From the NCBI GenBank assembly GCA_964407695.1, contig CAYOWQ010000006.1, positions 1 to 64,000 of the forward strand: 64,000 bases of DNA, read 5' to 3'. Both the position numbers and the translations under genes were made by a program. Under the pieces are notes generated by a model. It saw only the letters and a program-made list of their open reading frames with translations. It had not been told where the DNA came from and searched no databases. Position 1 is the first letter of the stretch. Every line of letters starts with the position of its first letter. Shown piece by piece: positions 53,503 through 63,056 of the stretch. Source of the DNA: CAYOWQ01 sp964407695 (GTDB lineage Bacteria; Planctomycetota; Phycisphaerae; Phycisphaerales; SM1A02).

Positions 53503-54084
53503 TCAACCCTTTGCGGCGCACGCGGGTTCGGGATTTCCGATGCCGGACGTGCGCCGACCGGCTGCGGAAGCGATTCGCTCCAGCTCGTCCGCGCGGACGA
53601 CGCTGGTGATGTTCAACAACACAACGACCTTGTTCTTGACCTTGCCCATACCCATGATGAACGTCAGCGGAACCGAGCACCCGAACGACGGAGGCGGCTC
53701 GATCTGGCCCCGATTGATATCCAGCACTTCCCGCACCGAATCGACGATGAGGCCCATCTGCATGGGTTCCTGCATCTCGGAAAGCATCACCTCCACGACG
53801 ATGATGCAGGTCTCCTCGGTATAGGGAACGCTGTCGAGGCCGAACTTCGTTCGCAGCTCGATCACCGGAATGATCTTGCCGCGAAGGTTGATCACGCCCT
53901 TGACGTACCGCGGTGTTTGCGGCAGCGGGGTGATGTCCATCAGCCCGATGATCTCGCGGACCGCAAGAATCTCGAGCGCATACTCCTCTTCGCCCAAGCA
54001 GAACGAGAGGTATTTCTGTACCTGACCCTGGCCGTCAGCATCCTGTGACGCATAGGGCGGGGTCGCGACGGCTTCCGTGCTCAT
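53503..54084 (-). CDS. cheW: Chemotaxis coupling protein
   Basis: The protein is 193 residues, one CheW-like SH3 fold: KYLSFCLGEEEYALEILAVREIIG, YVKGVINLRGKIIPVIELRTKFGL, CIIVVEVML, LIVDSVREVLDI. It has short extra tails at both ends, with the C-terminal part (ELERIASAAGRRTSG) beyond the fold. It bridges the MCP and CheA and overlaps cheA by four bases. Confidence 0.95.
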   Translation of the reverse strand: MSTEAVATPPYASQDADGQGQVQKYLSFCLGEEEYALEILAVREIIGLMDITPLPQTPRYVKGVINLRGKIIPVIELRTKFGLDSVPYTEETCIIVVEVMLSEMQEPMQMGLIVDSVREVLDINRGQIEPPPSFGCSVPLTFIMGMGKVKNKVVVLLNITSVVRADELERIASAAGRRTSGIGNPEPACAAKG

Positions 54085-56522
54085 GCAGCAGCCTCCAGGG
54101 TCGACGATTCACCGCTCCCGCTCGACCCGCTTTGCGTGGCTTCAGCCACGATTCCGGCGACATCGAGAATGAGCGCAACGCGACCGTCGCCAAGGATCGC
54201 GCCACCTGAAACTCCCCGAAGTGCCTTGCCACCGAGGCCAAGATTCTTAATAACCACCTGTTGCTGACCAATGATTTCATCCACCAACAGGCAGCACTTC
54301 GCTTCATTCGTTTCCAGCACCAGGAAGAGCCCGTCAGTCAGGGTCTGCAGTTCAGCCTCAATGCCCAGCACGCGGTGCAGTCGATACACCGGCAGCAGCT
54401 GGCCGCGAACCATGGCCATCTCGCCCTGCCCGAGCACCGTGTGGATTTCCTTTTCCGTGGGGCGGAAGGAGTGTTCGATCGAAAGCGTCGGCAGGACGTA
54501 TCTTTGATCGCCCGCACGCACCACCATGCCGTCGATGATCGCCATCGTCAGGGGCAGTCGAATGGAAAACACCGTTCCCTTGCCGGGCTGGGTCCGAATC
54601 TCCACCTTCCCGCGCAGGGCTTCAATGTTTCGTCGCACGACATCCATGCCGACGCCGCGGCCGGAGATGTCCGTCACCTTTTCTGCCGTGGAGAATCCGG
54701 GAAGGAAGACCAGGTTGTAGATCTCCTGATCGGGAATCTCCTCGATCGGGCGATCCGGCCGGTAGACGCCCTTCTCGATGGCCTTCTTGAGGATCTTCTC
54801 GCGTGAGAGGCCGCGACCGTCATCCTCGATCTCAATGACAATCGAGCCGCCGCTGTGGAATGCCCGCAGATCAATCGTGCCGTGTTCGGGCTTGCCGGCC
54901 TGCAGCCTGGCCTCGGCAGGTTCAATCCCGTGATCGCAGGAATTTCGAATCATGTGCACCAGCGGGTCGGCGATTTCATCGACCATGTTGCGATCAAGTT
55001 CGACATCCTCGCCACTGGTCCGGAAGGTCACTCGCTTGCCGGCCTTGGCGGCCACGTCGCGCACGAGTCGAGCCATCTTCTGGAATGTGCCCTTGAGTGT
55101 GACCATTCGCAGAAGCATCGACACCTCCTGAAGGTCACGAATGCTCTTGCTTACCGCGGAGAGGTTCCGCTGCAATCGCTGGTCACTGACCTGCTGCATG
55201 GCGCGATCCTGCACGATCATCTGTTGCGCAATCACCAGTTCGCCTACGAGATTGACGAGGGCATCCATGCGCGTCGTACTGACCTTTACCGTCTGGTCAG
55301 GTCGTCGGCCGCCGGCTTTGGCCGGCGCCTCACCGGCTGCCGTCTCAGTTGGCTTGGAGGTGGCCGGTGATGCGACAGGCGCCTTGGCGGCTGCAGGTAC
55401 CGGCTTGCCGCTCAGGGCCAGCTTGAGGTTGGCCTTCAACGCCTGAACGGCCTCCAGGGACGGCGGCGCCTGACCCTCGATGCTGCTGATGAGCTTCCCG
55501 AGCATGTCGGCCGCCTGAAGGATGAGTTCAAGAAGCTCGGTCGAGAGGTGGATGGAATTGTTCCTGGCCGCGTCAAGCAACGACTCGGCCTCGTGGGCGA
55601 CTTCGACAATTGTCGTCAGGTTCATGAACCCGGCAACGCCCTTGATCGTGTGGAACGCCCGGAACACGATGTTGATCTGTTCTCTCTCGTGGGGATCCTG
55701 CTCCAGTTGAAGGACCGCCGCCTCTGCAGCGGCCAGGTGCTCCCTTGCCTCAAGTGCAAACTCCGCGCAGCTCTCGGCCGGGAGGTGCGCTGTGGGCATC
55801 AGGGCCGCGTCGGAGGCGACTGCCTTTTCCGGCTCCGGTTGCTTCTCCGCAGCACGCTGCACTTCCCGAAGAGCATTCATCAGCTCGGAGTGGGGCGGTG
55901 GTTGTGAAGAGAAGTCTGCGGCGAGAGCCTTGGTGTAGGCCTTCATCCAGTCCACCACGTCAAGCAGCGCGGTCGTTGGCGGCGTCTCCTTGTGTTCGAT
56001 CGCCCACTCCATCGCGGATTCCGCTTCGTGCAGAAGGGCCTGTGCATCGGAGAGCGCGAAGACACCGCATTCACCCTTGAGAGTGTGAATATTGCGGCGC
56101 AGTTCGCTGAGAGTGTCGGGGTCCTGCTCGCCCGTTTCCAAGGCGAGAAGGGCCACCTCGATCGCCCCGATGGTTGACTCGGCGCTCACGATCCAGGCCG
56201 ACGCCAGCTCCGGGTCGAATCCGCTGTCGGAGCGACTCGTTCGAATGGCGCCGTCAACGGCGCGTTGGATTTCTCCAATTTCCTTGCGAACCTTCTGAAA
56301 GGCTCCGTCAGTGTCGGCGACCTCGCGAAGGACGATTCCTTCAATGCTCTCGGCGGCGTCCTTGCACCGGCCCACCAGAAATGTTGCAGTGGTCCCCCCT
56401 TCGAGCGCTGCAGCCAGCTTCAGCAGATCTTCCTGGATCTCGACCAGACCGGGGAGGTCCGACGAATCGGAAGCGAGGGATCGACGTGCAAGATGTTCAA
56501 CGATGTTTTCTACGTTTGACAT
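54081..56522 (-). CDS. cheA: Chemotaxis histidine kinase with two Hpt domains
   Basis: The protein is 813 residues from MSNVENIVEHLARRS. Two Hpt domains carry phospho-His H146 in RRNIHTLKGECGVF and H291 in FRAFHTIKGVAGFMN. No P2 CheY-binding domain is visible. A linker with Ala/Pro leads to the dimerisation helices (MDALVNLVGELVIAQQMIVQ), the ATPase (N box HMIRNSCDHGIEP, G boxes DDGRGL and FSTAEKVTDISGRGVGMD) and a CheW-like P5 (VLETNEAKCCLLVDEIIGQQ). The double Hpt is unusual but known in CheA variants. It heads the run; its promoter is in the 276-bp divergent gap. Confidence 0.95.
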   Translation of the reverse strand: MSNVENIVEHLARRSLASDSSDLPGLVEIQEDLLKLAAALEGGTTATFLVGRCKDAAESIEGIVLREVADTDGAFQKVRKEIGEIQRAVDGAIRTSRSDSGFDPELASAWIVSAESTIGAIEVALLALETGEQDPDTLSELRRNIHTLKGECGVFALSDAQALLHEAESAMEWAIEHKETPPTTALLDVVDWMKAYTKALAADFSSQPPPHSELMNALREVQRAAEKQPEPEKAVASDAALMPTAHLPAESCAEFALEAREHLAAAEAAVLQLEQDPHEREQINIVFRAFHTIKGVAGFMNLTTIVEVAHEAESLLDAARNNSIHLSTELLELILQAADMLGKLISSIEGQAPPSLEAVQALKANLKLALSGKPVPAAAKAPVASPATSKPTETAAGEAPAKAGGRRPDQTVKVSTTRMDALVNLVGELVIAQQMIVQDRAMQQVSDQRLQRNLSAVSKSIRDLQEVSMLLRMVTLKGTFQKMARLVRDVAAKAGKRVTFRTSGEDVELDRNMVDEIADPLVHMIRNSCDHGIEPAEARLQAGKPEHGTIDLRAFHSGGSIVIEIEDDGRGLSREKILKKAIEKGVYRPDRPIEEIPDQEIYNLVFLPGFSTAEKVTDISGRGVGMDVVRRNIEALRGKVEIRTQPGKGTVFSIRLPLTMAIIDGMVVRAGDQRYVLPTLSIEHSFRPTEKEIHTVLGQGEMAMVRGQLLPVYRLHRVLGIEAELQTLTDGLFLVLETNEAKCCLLVDEIIGQQQVVIKNLGLGGKALRGVSGGAILGDGRVALILDVAGIVAEATQSGSSGSGESSTLEAAA

Positions 56523-56798
56523 GCTGGCTTGCCTCGCAGTCGTGACGAAGCACCTCAAAAGCGTGTTTCACAACACGACTGCCTCGTATCGACGCAAGCC
56601 GCATCCCACTTCAATCAACATGCCGCCGTTCCGATATTCCGTGGCCGACGGGTTCGGATGAGAAGGTTTTCAGACCTCGACCGGATCAGAAGTTGCGGAT
56701 TTTGGCTAAACCGCTTCGGCTCGTGAGTCGATGGTCAGTTGGCAACGTGGCGCTGAATTTCGAAGGCGTTACAGCTCCAACCTTGAGGCCGGTACACC

Positions 56799-57302
56799 AT
56801 GAATGTGCGCTTCATTAATCCGTTCATTGAATCCACGATCCGCGTCCTCAAGACGATGTTGAAGGTCGATGCGACGATCGGCAAGCCGACGCTCGCCAAG
56901 GAGGCATTGGCCCATGATGTCTCGGCGATCATCGGCCTCTCCGGCGACGTTGTCGGGAATGTCGTTCTCTGTCTTCCAACTCCGGTGGCGACCCAGTTGG
57001 TTGGCCGCTTCGCCGGAACAGAGTTTCCACCGGACCGTGAGGAGTTTGCCGATGCCATCGGCGAACTTGTCAACATGATCGCCGGTGCCGCCAAAGCGCA
57101 GTTCGAAGGCATGTCCGTCTCAATTTCCTGCCCTTCCGTTGTTGTCGGGAGCAGGCACACCGTTACACGTCCCAGCGATGTTATCGGCATCCATATCCCG
57201 TGTAAGGTGTGGTGCGGGGACTTCATCCTCGAGATCACCATGAAAAACGTCCAGGGTCAGACCGGCCAGGTTGCCGGTTCCCAGAAGGCCTCGGCCGCGT
57301 GA
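56799..57302 (+). CDS. cheX: CheX-type phosphatase, second paralogue
   Basis: The protein is 167 residues. It begins VRFINPFIESTIRVLKTML, the CheX family start, then VSAIIGLSGDVVGNVVLCLP and the E-x-x-N active site in FADAIGELVNMIAGAAKAQF, and ends with HIPCKVWCGDFILEITMK. It belongs to the classic CheX group, unlike the shorter cysteine-rich copy at 49303. It is divergent from cheA and 21 bp before the second cheY. Confidence 0.92.
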   Translation: MNVRFINPFIESTIRVLKTMLKVDATIGKPTLAKEALAHDVSAIIGLSGDVVGNVVLCLPTPVATQLVGRFAGTEFPPDREEFADAIGELVNMIAGAAKAQFEGMSVSISCPSVVVGSRHTVTRPSDVIGIHIPCKVWCGDFILEITMKNVQGQTGQVAGSQKASAA

Positions 57303-57323
57303 ACTGTTGGAAGGAGAGTGATC

Positions 57324-57695
57324 ATGAAGGTCATGGTTGTTGATGATTCCACCACGATGAGGAACATCATCAAGAACATTCTCAGTGGCCTCGGAGCCAC
57401 CGCCATCGACGATGCGTGCGATGGTCAGGATGCTCTGAGCAAAGTTGATGCCTCGAACCCCGACCTCATCCTGCTCGACTGGAACATGCCCAACATGGAT
57501 GGGCTGTCATTCGTCAAGGCGTTTCGGGCCAAGGGAAAGAAGACGCCGGTCATCATGGTGACCACCGAGGCTGAAAAGACTCGCGTCATTGAAGCCATTA
57601 AGGCCGGTGTCAACAATTACGTCGTCAAGCCATTCACGCCCGAGTCTCTGTCCGCAAGAATCAACGAGACAATGTCCAAGGCCAAGGCTGCCTGA
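57324..57695 (+). CDS. cheY: Chemotaxis response regulator CheY, second paralogue
   Basis: The protein is 123 residues from ATG 57324; AAGGAG at 57311-57316 lies 7 bp before this ATG and only one base before the upstream GTG, which decides the start. It has VMVVDDSTTMRNIIKNIL, phosphoacceptor in LILLDWNMPNMDGLSFVK, VTTEAEKTRVIEAIKAG and VVKPFTPESL. It is closer to the CheY used by motors than the copy at 49740. Confidence 0.95.
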   Translation: MKVMVVDDSTTMRNIIKNILSGLGATAIDDACDGQDALSKVDASNPDLILLDWNMPNMDGLSFVKAFRAKGKKTPVIMVTTEAEKTRVIEAIKAGVNNYVVKPFTPESLSARINETMSKAKAA

Positions 57696-57751
57696 CCAGG
57701 CTGTTTCAGGTGACGCTCTGACCGATCTTGCCATGAATGCGAGGTCCCGTC

Positions 57752-59182
57752 ATGTCCGACCAGCAGGAACCACGCGTCATCATCGACGCGGATGCGTTAT
57801 CCCTTACTATTGATATCCCAGAAAACGCCGACCCCGCGTTTGTGAATCGGGATGCGTTCGATGGCATGATCGCCGCGGCGGGGATTCCCGTCACCCCAGC
57901 GCTGAAATCGGCGCTCGACCGTCTCTCGGTGTCGCCGACTCCGGGTCGACATGTCGTGGCACGGGCCGAGCCGCCGACGCCCGGCCGCGCCGGCTCGCTC
58001 CAATGGCGGCCGAATTTCGACCCGACGGACTCCAGCGCGCCCAGCGACGGAAAAGTCGATCTCTATGCCGCAAGGAAAACGATTCAAGTCAACATCGGCG
58101 ATCACCTGGCAGACGTGATTCCCCCCACCGACGGAGCCGACGGTCGAGATGTTCGCGGCCGGGTCCTTCGGGCTGTGTCCGGAAAGCCGGCCCGCGTACT
58201 TGCGGGAAAGGGAATCTCGGTCGACTCGACCGGCCGCGTCCTGGCTTCTGAGGCCGGCATTCTTGATTTCTCCAAGGATGAGATCCGCATCCTCAAGGTC
58301 CTTGACGTTCAGGATTGTGTGGACTTCTCCACCGGGAGCATCGACTTTCAGGGTGACGTCTCCATTCGCCACGGCATTCAGGACAACTTCACGGTTCGTG
58401 CCTCCGGCAACATCAGCATCGGCGGTCTCGTGGCCGGCGCCAACATTCATTGCGGCGGGAATCTGGCTTGCAGCCGCGGGATCGCCGCTCGACATCGAGG
58501 CATCGTTGAAGTCGGTGGGGATGCTCGAATCGGGTATCTCGATCATGTGAAGGCTCGAATTCAGGGCTCGCTCACGATTGATAACGAGATCATGAATTCG
58601 GAGCTTGTGGTTGGAAAGGATCTGGTCTGTTCCGGCAGCCTTGTGGGTGGGACAACGTCTATCGGCCGTGCGCTTCGATTGGCCGACCTTGGCAACGAAG
58701 CGGAGATTGCCACCGAGATTCACCTCGGGACGCTCCCGCTTGTGTCAGGGGCAATCAAGGACCTCGACCATCAGGTCGGTCAGCTCGAGCAGGAGGCAGC
58801 CAAGCTGACCCAGACTCTGGATCTGCTCAAGCTTTCGAGGCGCCCCACGCCCGCGGAACGCGAGCAGATGACCGAAGTCTCATATCAGCTCGAGGAGCTG
58901 CGAACCCGGCAGCGGGACGTCGAATCCAGGAAACTCGAACTGCTGGCTCGAAAGGATGAACTCCGAACCATCAAGATCGAGATCGACAGGTCGGTTTTTC
59001 CGCGAGTCATCTTTGTCGCGGATGAACAGCGCGTCGAGATCAACCGGCGGATCAAGGGACCAGCCCGGATTGGATGCAACGAGCACTACCAGCTCAGCAT
59101 TCAGATCGGCAATGGTCAGCCGCAACCGCTGACCGACTTTGCCCGTGCGGGGGCCGCACAGGCGCGCCGATCCGCCGCCTGA
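57752..59182 (+). CDS. FapA (DUF342) family protein
   Basis: The protein is 476 residues from MSDQQEPRVIIDADAL (an ATG 15 bp upstream also exists). The N-terminal domain is followed by the beta-helix DUF342 region: DVRGRVLRAVSGKPARVLAG, GILDFSKDEIRILKVLDVQD, GSIDFQGDVSIRHGIQD, NISIGGLVAGANIHCGGNLA, ARIGYLDHVKARIQGSL. A coiled coil follows (HQVGQLEQEAAKLTQTLDLL, LEELRTRQRDVESRKLELLA). FapA-type proteins sit near flagellar and chemotaxis genes in several phyla. Here it follows cheX-cheY directly, suggesting a role in the same motility or polar complex. Confidence 0.88.
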   Translation: MSDQQEPRVIIDADALSLTIDIPENADPAFVNRDAFDGMIAAAGIPVTPALKSALDRLSVSPTPGRHVVARAEPPTPGRAGSLQWRPNFDPTDSSAPSDGKVDLYAARKTIQVNIGDHLADVIPPTDGADGRDVRGRVLRAVSGKPARVLAGKGISVDSTGRVLASEAGILDFSKDEIRILKVLDVQDCVDFSTGSIDFQGDVSIRHGIQDNFTVRASGNISIGGLVAGANIHCGGNLACSRGIAARHRGIVEVGGDARIGYLDHVKARIQGSLTIDNEIMNSELVVGKDLVCSGSLVGGTTSIGRALRLADLGNEAEIATEIHLGTLPLVSGAIKDLDHQVGQLEQEAAKLTQTLDLLKLSRRPTPAEREQMTEVSYQLEELRTRQRDVESRKLELLARKDELRTIKIEIDRSVFPRVIFVADEQRVEINRRIKGPARIGCNEHYQLSIQIGNGQPQPLTDFARAGAAQARRSAA

Positions 59183-59188
59183 ATCCAG

Positions 59189-60397
59189 TTATTCAGACGA
59201 CCCAACCACCCGTCGATAGAGCTCGCAAACCATCGCCTCATAGGCGGGCGTCACAGGCTCGCTTCGGCGCGCCATCACCGCCTTCATGGTCTCCAGGAAT
59301 TTGTCCATCCGATACGGACGAATTCCGTCGTCGGTAATCCAGGAGAATCGCGGCGTGGTCAGCGGAGGCGGCGCGGTCGACGCAATCATCGCCCCGGTAC
59401 CGATCACGGAACCGGTCATGACCCGGGTGTTGATCGCCAGCTTGGCATGATCACCAATGACCGCGCCAAGAAACGTCAGGCCCGTGCGCAGTTGCGGCCC
59501 ATGCGTCTCAACTCGCATACTGACCTCGTCATAGGTGTTGAGAAGGTTGGAATTGGTCGTGCCTGCTCCGAGGTTGACCCATTTGCCGACCCATGAGTCT
59601 CCGAGATGACCGTCGTGAGCCTTGTTGGAAAAACCCTGAAAGACGGTTCCGCCAACCTCGCCGGCCACCTTGCAATTGGGTCCGATAACTGTCCGAGGTT
59701 TGATCAATGCCCGATCGATGATCGTACAGTTATGTCCAATCGAACAGGGGCCGCAAAGCACCGTGCCCGGCCGAATGACCGCCTTCTCCGCCACCAGAAT
59801 GGGCCCCTGCTCACAATCAAAGACCACACCCGGATAAATCGACGCCGACTCGTGGACAACGACCGGATGCTCCCCCACCACGCTGGATTCATCCACGAGC
59901 CGGGTCGGAAAGTTCCGATGGTTGTGAATGTCGTGGCAAATCGTCTCTTCAAGGATCGCGAGCACATCCCACGGGTACCGGTAGAGCAATCGCTTGCCGC
60001 CGGATCGCGGTTGAATCCGTTCCGGAAGCTCACCCGTCGAAAGGAAATACTGCGCGTCAGCTCGGCGAAGACACGCGGCCACCACATGGCCTGTCGCCTC
60101 TTCGGTCACGGCGGTGTTGACGCCGAGATTCCATGACCCATCGGGCATGGCCCAGCGCCCGTTCACACAGAGAACCGTCTCCTCCTCCGGAACCCGGTTC
60201 ACGGGCGCATTCGCCCGTTCTTCGAGAATCCTGCGCAGCCGTTCGGGTGCCCAGTATCCGGCCAGCCGTTTGGGAAACGCTGAAGTAATGCGCCCCGCGG
60301 TGGTGAGCATGCCGGTCCTCAACTCAAACGCCGCCCGAAGGTCGGTCATGGGCCCGAACTGCCCGAGTCCGTCATCGAAAATGATGAGTCGCACCAT
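59189..60397 (-). CDS. GlmU-like sugar nucleotidyltransferase/left-handed beta-helix protein
   Basis: The protein is 402 residues. The N-terminal 180 residues (LIIFDDGLGQFGPMTDLRAA, ELRTGMLTTAGRI, LCVNGRWAMPD) have the pattern of the putative sugar nucleotidyltransferase family common in Bacteroidetes and planctomycetes; a classic GxGTRM motif is absent. The C-terminal half is a hexapeptide beta-helix (VVGEHPVVVHESASIYPGVV, AVIRPGTVLCGPCSIGHNCT, VIGPNCKVAGEVGGTVFQGF then SNKAHDGHLGDSWVG, NLGAGTTNSNLLNTYDEVSM). The GFSNKAHDGHLGDSWVG and NLGAGTTNSN blocks resemble the GlmU acetyltransferase half, which the protein at 23813 lacks. It is convergent with fapA, with 6 bp between. Confidence 0.8.
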   Translation of the reverse strand: MVRLIIFDDGLGQFGPMTDLRAAFELRTGMLTTAGRITSAFPKRLAGYWAPERLRRILEERANAPVNRVPEEETVLCVNGRWAMPDGSWNLGVNTAVTEEATGHVVAACLRRADAQYFLSTGELPERIQPRSGGKRLLYRYPWDVLAILEETICHDIHNHRNFPTRLVDESSVVGEHPVVVHESASIYPGVVFDCEQGPILVAEKAVIRPGTVLCGPCSIGHNCTIIDRALIKPRTVIGPNCKVAGEVGGTVFQGFSNKAHDGHLGDSWVGKWVNLGAGTTNSNLLNTYDEVSMRVETHGPQLRTGLTFLGAVIGDHAKLAINTRVMTGSVIGTGAMIASTAPPPLTTPRFSWITDDGIRPYRMDKFLETMKAVMARRSEPVTPAYEAMVCELYRRVVGSSE

Positions 60398-60413
60398 GCC
60401 GGGTTTCCTCAGT

Positions 60414-60986
60414 TCACCATCGGGCTGACCGCTGCACGGAAGGATGGAATCCCCACAACGGCGTGGTCCGGGTCAGCAACCAGCCCGCCGGGACCGCGAT
60501 CGCAGCGCAATACAGCGCCCGAACGCCTTGCCAGACCAACTCCTGAAATGCCGAACCGTTTGGCCAGACTAACGATGTGCCGGGATACCACGATCGGACC
60601 AGCATCACCGACACTGCGACCAGCGAAGCGATCAGCAGGAACAGCAATGTCATCGCCCCCATGGTCAGAGGGTTTCGCCGAAACACCATGGTCCGCAGCG
60701 GCAGAATCAAATGCGAGCCGACGAAGTATCCCAACGTCCAGGGACCGATGAGATAAAGTCCTCGAGTCGGCACCGTCCCAAGCGAGATCCGCGCTGAAAG
60801 ATCCACGACCAGGCCGATGATCAGACAGGCCCATAACGCCGTATACCGTGGCGCCCCGAGCGCGACGAAGACCGCCAGGCACGGGATCAACGCAGGTACG
60901 TATGACCCGATCTGAAACACGTTCGAAAAGCTGCTGTCCAAGACGAGCGCGACGAACAGGAAGAGAATGAAGATCCCCCACCTCAC
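60414..60986 (-). CDS. mreD: Rod shape-determining protein MreD
   Basis: The protein is 190 residues with about five membrane helices (IFILFLFVALVLDSSFSNVF, LIPCLAVFVALGA, LYLIGPWTLGYFVGSHLIL, LLFLLIASLVAVSVMLV). It overlaps the end of mreC by four bases, the conserved order. MreD is poorly conserved; position and topology are the main basis. No mreB is visible in this window. Confidence 0.88.
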   Translation of the reverse strand: MRWGIFILFLFVALVLDSSFSNVFQIGSYVPALIPCLAVFVALGAPRYTALWACLIIGLVVDLSARISLGTVPTRGLYLIGPWTLGYFVGSHLILPLRTMVFRRNPLTMGAMTLLFLLIASLVAVSVMLVRSWYPGTSLVWPNGSAFQELVWQGVRALYCAAIAVPAGWLLTRTTPLWGFHPSVQRSARW

Positions 60987-61852
60987 GGTTGGGCTCCCGT
61001 CTCCGGAAGCTTCAGGGTGACCGTCAACAGGCGCGAAAACTCGGCGATACGCGGACGAACGACAACTTCCATCCTTTTCGGCGAATCGTCCTTCCGCGTC
61101 ATCGACTCCACCTGTCCGATGATCATCCCCTGAGCAGTTTCCGGCCAGCCGACGTCCCAGAGCCGAACCACATCTCCGACCCGAGCTGGCACCTCGTCAC
61201 TGATGTCTCCGACAAACGTCCCATCACCAATTGGAATCAGCTGAATCGGAATGGGTTCATACTGCCGCTCGGCGGTGGTTGCCGTGGTCACCATCCCCTG
61301 AATGAGCTTGTGTATCGGGTCGGTGGTCAAGATCAGGACGCTATTGAGAGCGCTGACGTCGCTCTCCTCGCCGACACGACCGACCAGATCAGCCCCGCCA
61401 TGAACGGCGACGACGCCGGGGGCTACGCCATGGGCCTTACCGACATTGAGCTTCAAGGGTCCATCCGCCCTTGATCCCGCCATGCCGATGATTCGGGCCA
61501 CGAGCGGGCGAAACGCACCCGTTTCATTGAAACGCCGAGCCTGCTGCAGTTCCTCGATCTCCTGCTCCAATTGCTTGATCTTCTCCCACGCGGCAAACAA
61601 CGCGCTGTTGGCAATTTCCCGTTCCTTCGCGAGCTTCTGATAATCCTCCGACATCATCGCTAACGGATCATCCGGTGGACGAAGCCATCCGCTCACCCGC
61701 CGGGCCAGGTCGCCAAACGGTGTTCGCACAACGTTAAGAATTTCCGCCACATCGTTGACACGACCCAGCAGAGGCGTCGGCAGCAGCGACAGCACGATCA
61801 CGAGCAACACGGCGATGTTGAGAGGGTCTGTTCGACCGTGACTCCGAAGCAT
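60983..61852 (-). CDS. mreC: Rod shape-determining protein MreC
   Basis: The protein is 289 residues from MLRSHGRTDPLNIAVLLVIV; an ATG at 61879 is also in frame. Membrane helix (AVLLVIVLSLLPTPLLG), coiled coil (AWEKIKQLEQEIEELQQARR) and the periplasmic double beta-barrel with IGMAGSRADGPLKLNVGKAH and DSPKRMEVVVRPRI. It organises the elongation complex with MreD and RodA. The barrel is shorter than in rods but complete. Confidence 0.92.
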   Translation of the reverse strand: MLRSHGRTDPLNIAVLLVIVLSLLPTPLLGRVNDVAEILNVVRTPFGDLARRVSGWLRPPDDPLAMMSEDYQKLAKEREIANSALFAAWEKIKQLEQEIEELQQARRFNETGAFRPLVARIIGMAGSRADGPLKLNVGKAHGVAPGVVAVHGGADLVGRVGEESDVSALNSVLILTTDPIHKLIQGMVTTATTAERQYEPIPIQLIPIGDGTFVGDISDEVPARVGDVVRLWDVGWPETAQGMIIGQVESMTRKDDSPKRMEVVVRPRIAEFSRLLTVTLKLPETGAQP

Positions 61853-61938
61853 GGGTTCCGCGAATAAGGATACCCGCATTTCGCACGGTCTTGGTGTGCT
61901 GCTGAGTCTCAACGGACCGATCGGATCCCGGGATCGCG

Positions 61939-62382
61939 TCAGGGACTCAGAAGCATGGACCCTGCCAGCACGCTGCGACCCGTCCAGAACAGGGTGCGGA
62001 TCCAGTTGGTCGACACGAGCCGTTGGTGAGCCGGCTCATCCCATCGGCTGGACAGCCGCCGATGCATCGGCACTTGAAGGCCGAAGGTTGAGGCCCAGAT
62101 GATTACGAGAAACGCAGCCCCGACCCACGCCGCGGTCCTCCTCGGCGATGCTGCCAGGACCAGCACGGTCGCCGCCAACTCCACCAGCATCCCCGGGGCC
62201 ACCACCCATGTCGTCCTCGACATGTGTGATTTCTCGTAGGCGATCCAATCCGGCTCGGCCATCCCCCTCCCGGCCCGGGCCATGAGCGGATAGTGCACCA
62301 CTTGGACAAACCAGATCAATCCCGTCATATACCACGACGATGCGGCATGAAGCAGCAGTAGTGAGAACGAGGCATGGATCAC
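61939..62382 (-). CDS. Small four-helix membrane protein, unknown
   Basis: The protein is 147 residues if the GTG at 62382 is used; the open frame extends to 62640 but that part overlaps nuoC on the same strand and is not protein-like. Membrane segments are SFSLLLLHAASSWYMTGLIWF, APGMLVELAATVLVLAA and AAWVGAAFLVIIWASTF. Between helices are WIAYEKSHMSRTTWVV and QVPMHRRLSSRWDEPAH, which have conserved-looking His, Arg and Trp. The pattern recalls DUF1772-like proteins, but I cannot name it with confidence. It is between nuoC and mreC on the same strand. Confidence 0.6.
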   Translation of the reverse strand: MIHASFSLLLLHAASSWYMTGLIWFVQVVHYPLMARAGRGMAEPDWIAYEKSHMSRTTWVVAPGMLVELAATVLVLAASPRRTAAWVGAAFLVIIWASTFGLQVPMHRRLSSRWDEPAHQRLVSTNWIRTLFWTGRSVLAGSMLLSP

Positions 62383-62465
62383 ATCCGCTGATTTCGGCGG
62401 TTTGCGAGGTTCAGACGCAACAAATCCCGGCCGCACTGATACGAACCGATTGTCTATCGGCCCCC

Positions 62466-63038
62466 CTAACGGCTTTCTCGTCCAAGGGTGCGATAGGATT
62501 CGCGCTCGCCTCGGCCCCGAAGCGGATAGTCCTTGCGAAGCGGGTGGGCCGGAAAATCCTTCCACATCAGGATTCGCCGTAGATCCGGGTGATTGGTGAA
62601 GCGAATGCCATACATGTCGTAAACCTCCCGCTCCCGCCATTCAGCGCCGGGCCAGAGATCGGTCACGCTCTCAATCTCGAGCCCGGGATCCTCCGCGATA
62701 CCGGACGTCTCGAGTGTCGGGTTGAGATACACCTTCACGGTCAGTCGACGATTGAACTCATAACTGGTCAGGAGATACACCACGGCGAATCGCCCCGGCT
62801 GAGTGGCCGGGTAGTTCAGGTAATCAACGCCCAGCACGTCTGACAGGAAGTTGTAGTCGCAGCCAGGGTCGTCGCGCAGATGCCGCATCAGGTCGTGCAG
62901 CTTTTCCCGCGGCGGCACCAGCGTGGTTTGCCCGCGAAACTCCGCTACCTTGAACTTGACGTTTGGAAACGCTGCCTTGACGTTGGGCAACGTCGGATGA
63001 TCCAGCATCGGAGAGGTCGGCGGCGTTGGCATGGACAT
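62466..63038 (-). CDS. nuoC: NADH-quinone oxidoreductase subunit C
   Basis: The protein is 190 residues. It has LRDDPGCDYNFLSDVLGVDY, the central FAVVYLLTSYEFNRRLTVKV, WPGAEWREREVYDMYGIRF and HPDLRRILMWKDFPAHPLRKDYPL, diagnostic of the 30-kDa complex I subunit. It is alone here; other nuo genes are not in the window. It lies 18 bp downstream of the purH stop on the same strand. Confidence 0.96.
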   Translation of the reverse strand: MSMPTPPTSPMLDHPTLPNVKAAFPNVKFKVAEFRGQTTLVPPREKLHDLMRHLRDDPGCDYNFLSDVLGVDYLNYPATQPGRFAVVYLLTSYEFNRRLTVKVYLNPTLETSGIAEDPGLEIESVTDLWPGAEWREREVYDMYGIRFTNHPDLRRILMWKDFPAHPLRKDYPLRGRGERESYRTLGRESR

Positions 63039-63056
63039 GGGAACGATCCTATCCGG

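Noticed and set aside
56735..57241. 168-residue minus-strand frame
   Set aside because: Antisense to the second cheX gene, which has clear family motifs.
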